A DNA stretch of 64,000 bases, from the NCBI RefSeq assembly GCF_019145195.1, contig NZ_JAHSTW010000001.1, forward strand, positions 682,001 through 746,000. Reading direction: 5' to 3'. Shown here piece by piece: positions 60,754-64,000 of the stretch (the stretch's first letter is position 1; the number at the start of each line of letters is the position of its first letter). A program made the translations under genes and the position numbers. Origin of the DNA: Pseudomonas siliginis (lineage in GTDB: Bacteria; Pseudomonadota; Gammaproteobacteria; Pseudomonadales; Pseudomonadaceae). The notes beneath the pieces were generated by a model. It was not told the DNA's origin, searched no databases, and saw nothing but the letters and a program-made list of their open reading frames with translations.

Positions 60754-63363
60754 GTGCTTGAAGCCTACCGCAAACATATCGAAGAGCGTGCAGCCCTGGG
60801 TATCGTTCCCCAGCCGCTTAACGCCGAACAAACAGCAGGCCTGATCGAGCTGCTGAAGAACCCTCCGGCTGGCGAAGAAGCTTTCCTCGTTGACCTGATC
60901 ACCAATCGCGTACCGCCTGGAGTGGACGAAGCCGCTTACGTCAAGGCCGGTTTCCTGTCTGCCCTGGCCAAGGGCGAAGCCTCCTCCCCTCTGCTGGACA
61001 AGAAACGCGCTGTAGAACTGCTCGGCACCATGCAGGGCGGCTACAACATCGTCACCCTCGTTGAACTGCTGGACGACGCCGAGCTGGCGCCAGTCGCCGC
61101 CGAAGAACTCAAGCACACCCTGCTGATGTTCGATGCCTTCCACGACGTCGCTGAAAAAGCCAAGAACGGCAACGTTCACGCCAAGGCCGTGCTGCAATCC
61201 TGGGCTGACGGCGAGTGGTTCAAGAAGCGCCCGGTCCTGGCCGACAAGATCAGCCTGCGCGTATTCAAGGTCACCGGCGAAACCAACACCGACGACCTCT
61301 CCCCTGCGCCAGACGCCTGGTCGCGTCCTGACATCCCGCTGCACGCCCTGGCCATGCTGAAAATGGCCCGTGACGGCATCGTTCCGGACGAGCAAGGCAA
61401 GACCGGCCCGATGAAGCAGATCGAAGAAATGCGCGGCCAGGGCTTCCCGATCGCCTACGTCGGTGACGTGGTCGGTACCGGTTCCTCGCGTAAATCGGCG
61501 ACCAACTCGGTGCTGTGGTTCTTCGGCGACGACATCCCGTACGTGCCGAACAAGCGCGCTGGCGGTTTCTGCTTCGGCAGCAAGATCGCTCCGATCTTCT
61601 ACAACACCATGGAAGATGCCGGCGCCCTGCCGATCGAGTTCGACGTGTCGAACATGAACATGGGCGACGTGATCGACCTGTACCCGCACGCTGGCAAAGT
61701 CTGCAAGCACGGTACCGACGAAGTCATCACCACTTTCGAAATGAAAACCCCGGTGCTGCTGGACGAAGTCCGTGCCGGCGGTCGTATTCCGCTGATCATC
61801 GGCCGTGGCCTGACCGAGAAGGCTCGCGCAGAGCTGGGTCTGCCACCGTTTGACCTGTTCAAGAAGCCGGAAGCTCCGGCTGAAAGCACCAAGGGTTTCA
61901 CCCTGGCGCAGAAAATGGTCGGCAAGGCCTGCGGTCTGGCAGAAGGCCAGGGCGTGCGTCCTGGCACCTACTGCGAACCGAAGATGACCACCGTGGGTTC
62001 TCAGGACACCACAGGTCCCATGACCCGTGACGAACTGAAAGACCTGGCGTGCCTGGGCTTCTCCGCCGATCTGGTGATGCAGTCGTTCTGCCACACCGCG
62101 GCTTATCCAAAGCCGATCGACGTGACCACCCACCACACCCTGCCTGACTTCATCATGACCCGCGGCGGCGTTTCCCTGCGTCCGGGCGACGGCATCATCC
62201 ACTCGTGGCTGAACCGCATGCTGTTGCCGGACACCGTCGGTACCGGTGGTGACTCGCACACCCGTTTCCCGATGGGCATCTCGTTCCCGGCCGGTTCCGG
62301 TCTGGTCGCGTTCGCTGCAGCCACTGGTGTAATGCCACTGGACATGCCGGAATCGATCCTGGTGCGCTTCAAAGGCAAGATGAAACCTGGCATCACCCTG
62401 CGTGACCTGGTTCATGCCATTCCGTACTTCGCTATCCAGAACGGTCTGCTGACCGTCGAGAAGAAAGGCAAGAAAAACGCCTTCTCCGGCCGCATCCTGG
62501 AAATCGAAGGTCTGGAAGGTCTGACCCTGGAGCAGGCGTTCGAACTGTCCGACGCCTCGGCCGAACGTTCGGCTGCCGGTTGCACCATCAAGCTGTCGAA
62601 AGAGTCGATCACCGAGTACCTGCAGTCCAACATCACCCTGCTGCGCTGGATGATCGGCGAAGGCTACGGCGATGCGCGTACCCTGGAACGTCGTGCTCAA
62701 GCGATGGAAGCCTGGATCGCCAATCCTGAGCTGATGGAAGCCGATGCCGACGCCGAATACGCCGAAGTCATCGAAATCGATCTGGCCGAGATCAACGAGC
62801 CTGTGCTCTGCGCGCCGAACGATCCGGACGACGCCCGTCTGCTGTCCAGCGTTGCTGGCGAGAAGATCGACGAAGTGTTCATCGGTTCGTGCATGACCAA
62901 CATCGGTCACTTCCGCGCTGCCGGTAAACTGCTGGATCAGGTCAAGGGTCAGCTGCCAACCCGTCTGTGGCTGTCGCCGCCGACCAAGATGGACGCTCAC
63001 CAACTGACCGAAGAAGGCTACTACGGCATCTACGGCAAGGCTGGCGCTCGCATGGAAATGCCAGGCTGCTCGCTGTGCATGGGTAACCAGGCACGCGTTG
63101 AGCCGAACAGCACCGTGGTCTCGACGTCGACCCGTAACTTCCCGAACCGTCTGGGCGACGGCGCGAACGTCTACCTGGCCTCGGCCGAGCTGGCGTCCGT
63201 TGCTTCGATCCTGGGTCGCCTGCCGACCGTCGAGGAGTACATGGAATACGCTGGCAAGATCGACAGCATGGCGGCCGATGTCTACCGCTACCTGTCCTTC
63301 GACCAGATCGCCGAGTTCCGTGAAGCTGCTGCGAACGCCAAGATCCCGGTCGTTCAAGCCTAA
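60754..63363 (+). CDS. acnB: Aconitate hydratase B
   Basis: 869 residues from GTG 60754 ([20 protein letters not shown]), as in other AcnB proteins (E. coli 865). Domains are in AcnB order: HEAT-like domain 5 first, then swivel domain 4 ([16 protein letters not shown]), then domains 1-3. The 4Fe-4S ligands come from the [10 protein letters not shown] and [11 protein letters not shown] cysteines plus an earlier Cys (QSFCHTAA). It interconverts citrate and isocitrate in the TCA cycle; apo-AcnB binds mRNAs in some bacteria. GAGGG about nine bases ahead is the ribosome site. Terminator follows at 63378. Confidence 0.95.
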   Translation: MLEAYRKHIEERAALGIVPQPLNAEQTAGLIELLKNPPAGEEAFLVDLITNRVPPGVDEAAYVKAGFLSALAKGEASSPLLDKKRAVELLGTMQGGYNIVTLVELLDDAELAPVAAEELKHTLLMFDAFHDVAEKAKNGNVHAKAVLQSWADGEWFKKRPVLADKISLRVFKVTGETNTDDLSPAPDAWSRPDIPLHALAMLKMARDGIVPDEQGKTGPMKQIEEMRGQGFPIAYVGDVVGTGSSRKSATNSVLWFFGDDIPYVPNKRAGGFCFGSKIAPIFYNTMEDAGALPIEFDVSNMNMGDVIDLYPHAGKVCKHGTDEVITTFEMKTPVLLDEVRAGGRIPLIIGRGLTEKARAELGLPPFDLFKKPEAPAESTKGFTLAQKMVGKACGLAEGQGVRPGTYCEPKMTTVGSQDTTGPMTRDELKDLACLGFSADLVMQSFCHTAAYPKPIDVTTHHTLPDFIMTRGGVSLRPGDGIIHSWLNRMLLPDTVGTGGDSHTRFPMGISFPAGSGLVAFAAATGVMPLDMPESILVRFKGKMKPGITLRDLVHAIPYFAIQNGLLTVEKKGKKNAFSGRILEIEGLEGLTLEQAFELSDASAERSAAGCTIKLSKESITEYLQSNITLLRWMIGEGYGDARTLERRAQAMEAWIANPELMEADADAEYAEVIEIDLAEINEPVLCAPNDPDDARLLSSVAGEKIDEVFIGSCMTNIGHFRAAGKLLDQVKGQLPTRLWLSPPTKMDAHQLTEEGYYGIYGKAGARMEMPGCSLCMGNQARVEPNSTVVSTSTRNFPNRLGDGANVYLASAELASVASILGRLPTVEEYMEYAGKIDSMAADVYRYLSFDQIAEFREAAANAKIPVVQA

Positions 63364-63377
63364 CGCTGCAAGGCCAT

Positions 63378-63417
63378 AAAAAACGCCGCCCATCGTGAGA
63401 TGAGCGGCGTTTTTTTA
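63378..63417. terminator. Rho-independent terminator of acnB
   Basis: AAAAAACGCCGC with its complement GCGGCGTTTTTT around a 13-base loop, T-run following. Symmetric enough to act on both strands. Confidence 0.92.
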
Positions 63418-63434
63418 TGCTGATCGCCTATCGC

Positions 63435-63469
63435 CTGATCGTTCCTACGCTCCGCGTGGGAACGATCAG
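63435..63469. repeat. Short palindromic repeat, third family
   Basis: CTGATCGTTCCTACGCTCCG followed by CGTGGGAACGATCAG; second copy of the element at 52542-52574, between acnB and the convergent transporter gene. Confidence 0.85.
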
Positions 63470-63483
63470 TCATCAGTGACAGG

Positions 63484-64000
63484 TCAGACAGCCAGCTTGT
63501 AAACCAGCGCCGAAATCGCCACCAGTCCCACTGCGGTAACAAACACATTCGACGCCTGACCGCGAAAGCGCGCCATCGCTGGCACCTTGCGAATCGCGTA
63601 CATCGGCATCAGGAACAGAATCGCCGCAATCACCGGCCCACCGACGGTTTCGATCATGCCCAGGATGCTCGGATCAAGCGTCGCGACGATCCAGCAGATC
63701 ACCAGCATGAACGCCGCCACGATGCGATCCAGCGTTTTGGCACCCGGACGTCTGCCGCTCTTGACGATCAAGCCCTTGAGGCCTTCGCTGGCCCCGATGT
63801 AATGACCGAGGAACGACTTGGAGATCGCCACAAACGCAATCAACGGCGCCGCAAACTCGATGGTCGGGTTGTTGAAGTGGTTGGCCAGGTACGACAGGAT
63901 CGACAGATTCTGCTCTTTCGCCTCAGCCAGTTGCTCTGGCGACAGGGTCAGCACGCAACTGAATACGAAGAACAGCACCAAAATGACCATCAATGCATGA
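63484..64000 (-). CDS. HAAAP-family serine/threonine-type amino-acid transporter (N-terminus outside window)
   Basis: The C-terminal 172 residues of a permease: the frame is open to the window edge, so the start is beyond 64000. Four or five TM helices are visible. The segment [20 protein letters not shown] and [16 protein letters not shown] match the SdaC/TdcC/YhaO branch of hydroxy/aromatic amino-acid permeases, which import amino acids with protons. Substrate not decided from this part. Confidence 0.75.
   Translation of the reverse strand, partial: HALMVILVLFFVFSCVLTLSPEQLAEAKEQNLSILSYLANHFNNPTIEFAAPLIAFVAISKSFLGHYIGASEGLKGLIVKSGRRPGAKTLDRIVAAFMLVICWIVATLDPSILGMIETVGGPVIAAILFLMPMYAIRKVPAMARFRGQASNVFVTAVGLVAISALVYKLAV

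Noticed and set aside
60532..63393. 953-codon open frame antisense to acnB
   Set aside because: It is a high-GC shadow: acnB is strongly conserved on the other strand and the antisense product has no recognised motif.

Overview
This window is chromosomal DNA from a Pseudomonas, most likely of the P. fluorescens complex. The evidence is high GC with C/G-ending codons, Pseudomonas-restricted families (DUF1652, DUF3087, MiaE), and dozens of the short REP palindromes typical of fluorescent pseudomonads (core GTGGGAGCGAGCCTGCTCGC and variants). I saw no rRNA, tRNA, CRISPR array, transposase or prophage. About 60 protein genes are supported, including two micro-ORFs below 50 codons.

Layout. 1-11.5 kb: the 3' end of a succinate-semialdehyde-type dehydrogenase, a membrane acyltransferase, a split PqiA pair, a YdiJ-type D-2-hydroxyacid dehydrogenase with a divergent LysR gene, and a glucarate-dehydratase/MFS pair with its own LysR gene. 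11.5-18 kb: small, mostly hypothetical genes (DUF6338-like membrane protein with a coupled micro-ORF, lipoproteins, Nudix, DUF1652, polysaccharide deacetylase, SRAP/YedK, DUF2784, DUF3087). 18-23 kb: ppnN, a YdhS-like flavoprotein, and an XRE-cupin regulator divergent from a DMT exporter. 23-29 kb: a six-gene Mrp/Mnh-type cation/proton antiporter operon with 1-4 bp overlaps. 29-35 kb: a betaine-type binding protein, small hypothetical genes, an MCP with a C-terminal sensor, and a DksA-like protein lacking half its zinc cysteines. 35-38 kb: RpiR regulator, GST, AlkC-type glycosylase.

38-42 kb is the most accessory-looking part. It has a lower-GC Tle1-like (DUF2235) phospholipase effector with a coupled DUF2931 lipoprotein, probably its immunity protein, and then an arsR-arsC-arsH operon with no efflux pump gene. 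42-47 kb: LysR, GMC oxidoreductase, MHS-family MFS transporter and a DUF427 protein. 47-50 kb: topB preceded by a perfect LexA-like palindrome. 50-54 kb: cynR divergent from cynS-cynT (cyanate detoxification) and a ProA-like dehydrogenase. 54-64 kb: glutaminase, GFA protein, an RstAB-like two-component system, miaE, a tandem universal stress protein, a DUF1289 protein, acnB with a structured leader, and the end of a HAAAP amino-acid transporter.

The best leads for new biology are the stand-alone effector/immunity pair, the LexA-like site at topB, the pump-less ars operon, the long stem-loop ahead of acnB, REP elements that enter coding sequence, and two unlisted micro-ORFs. All functional calls rest on recognising motifs and family resemblance by eye; no database search was run.
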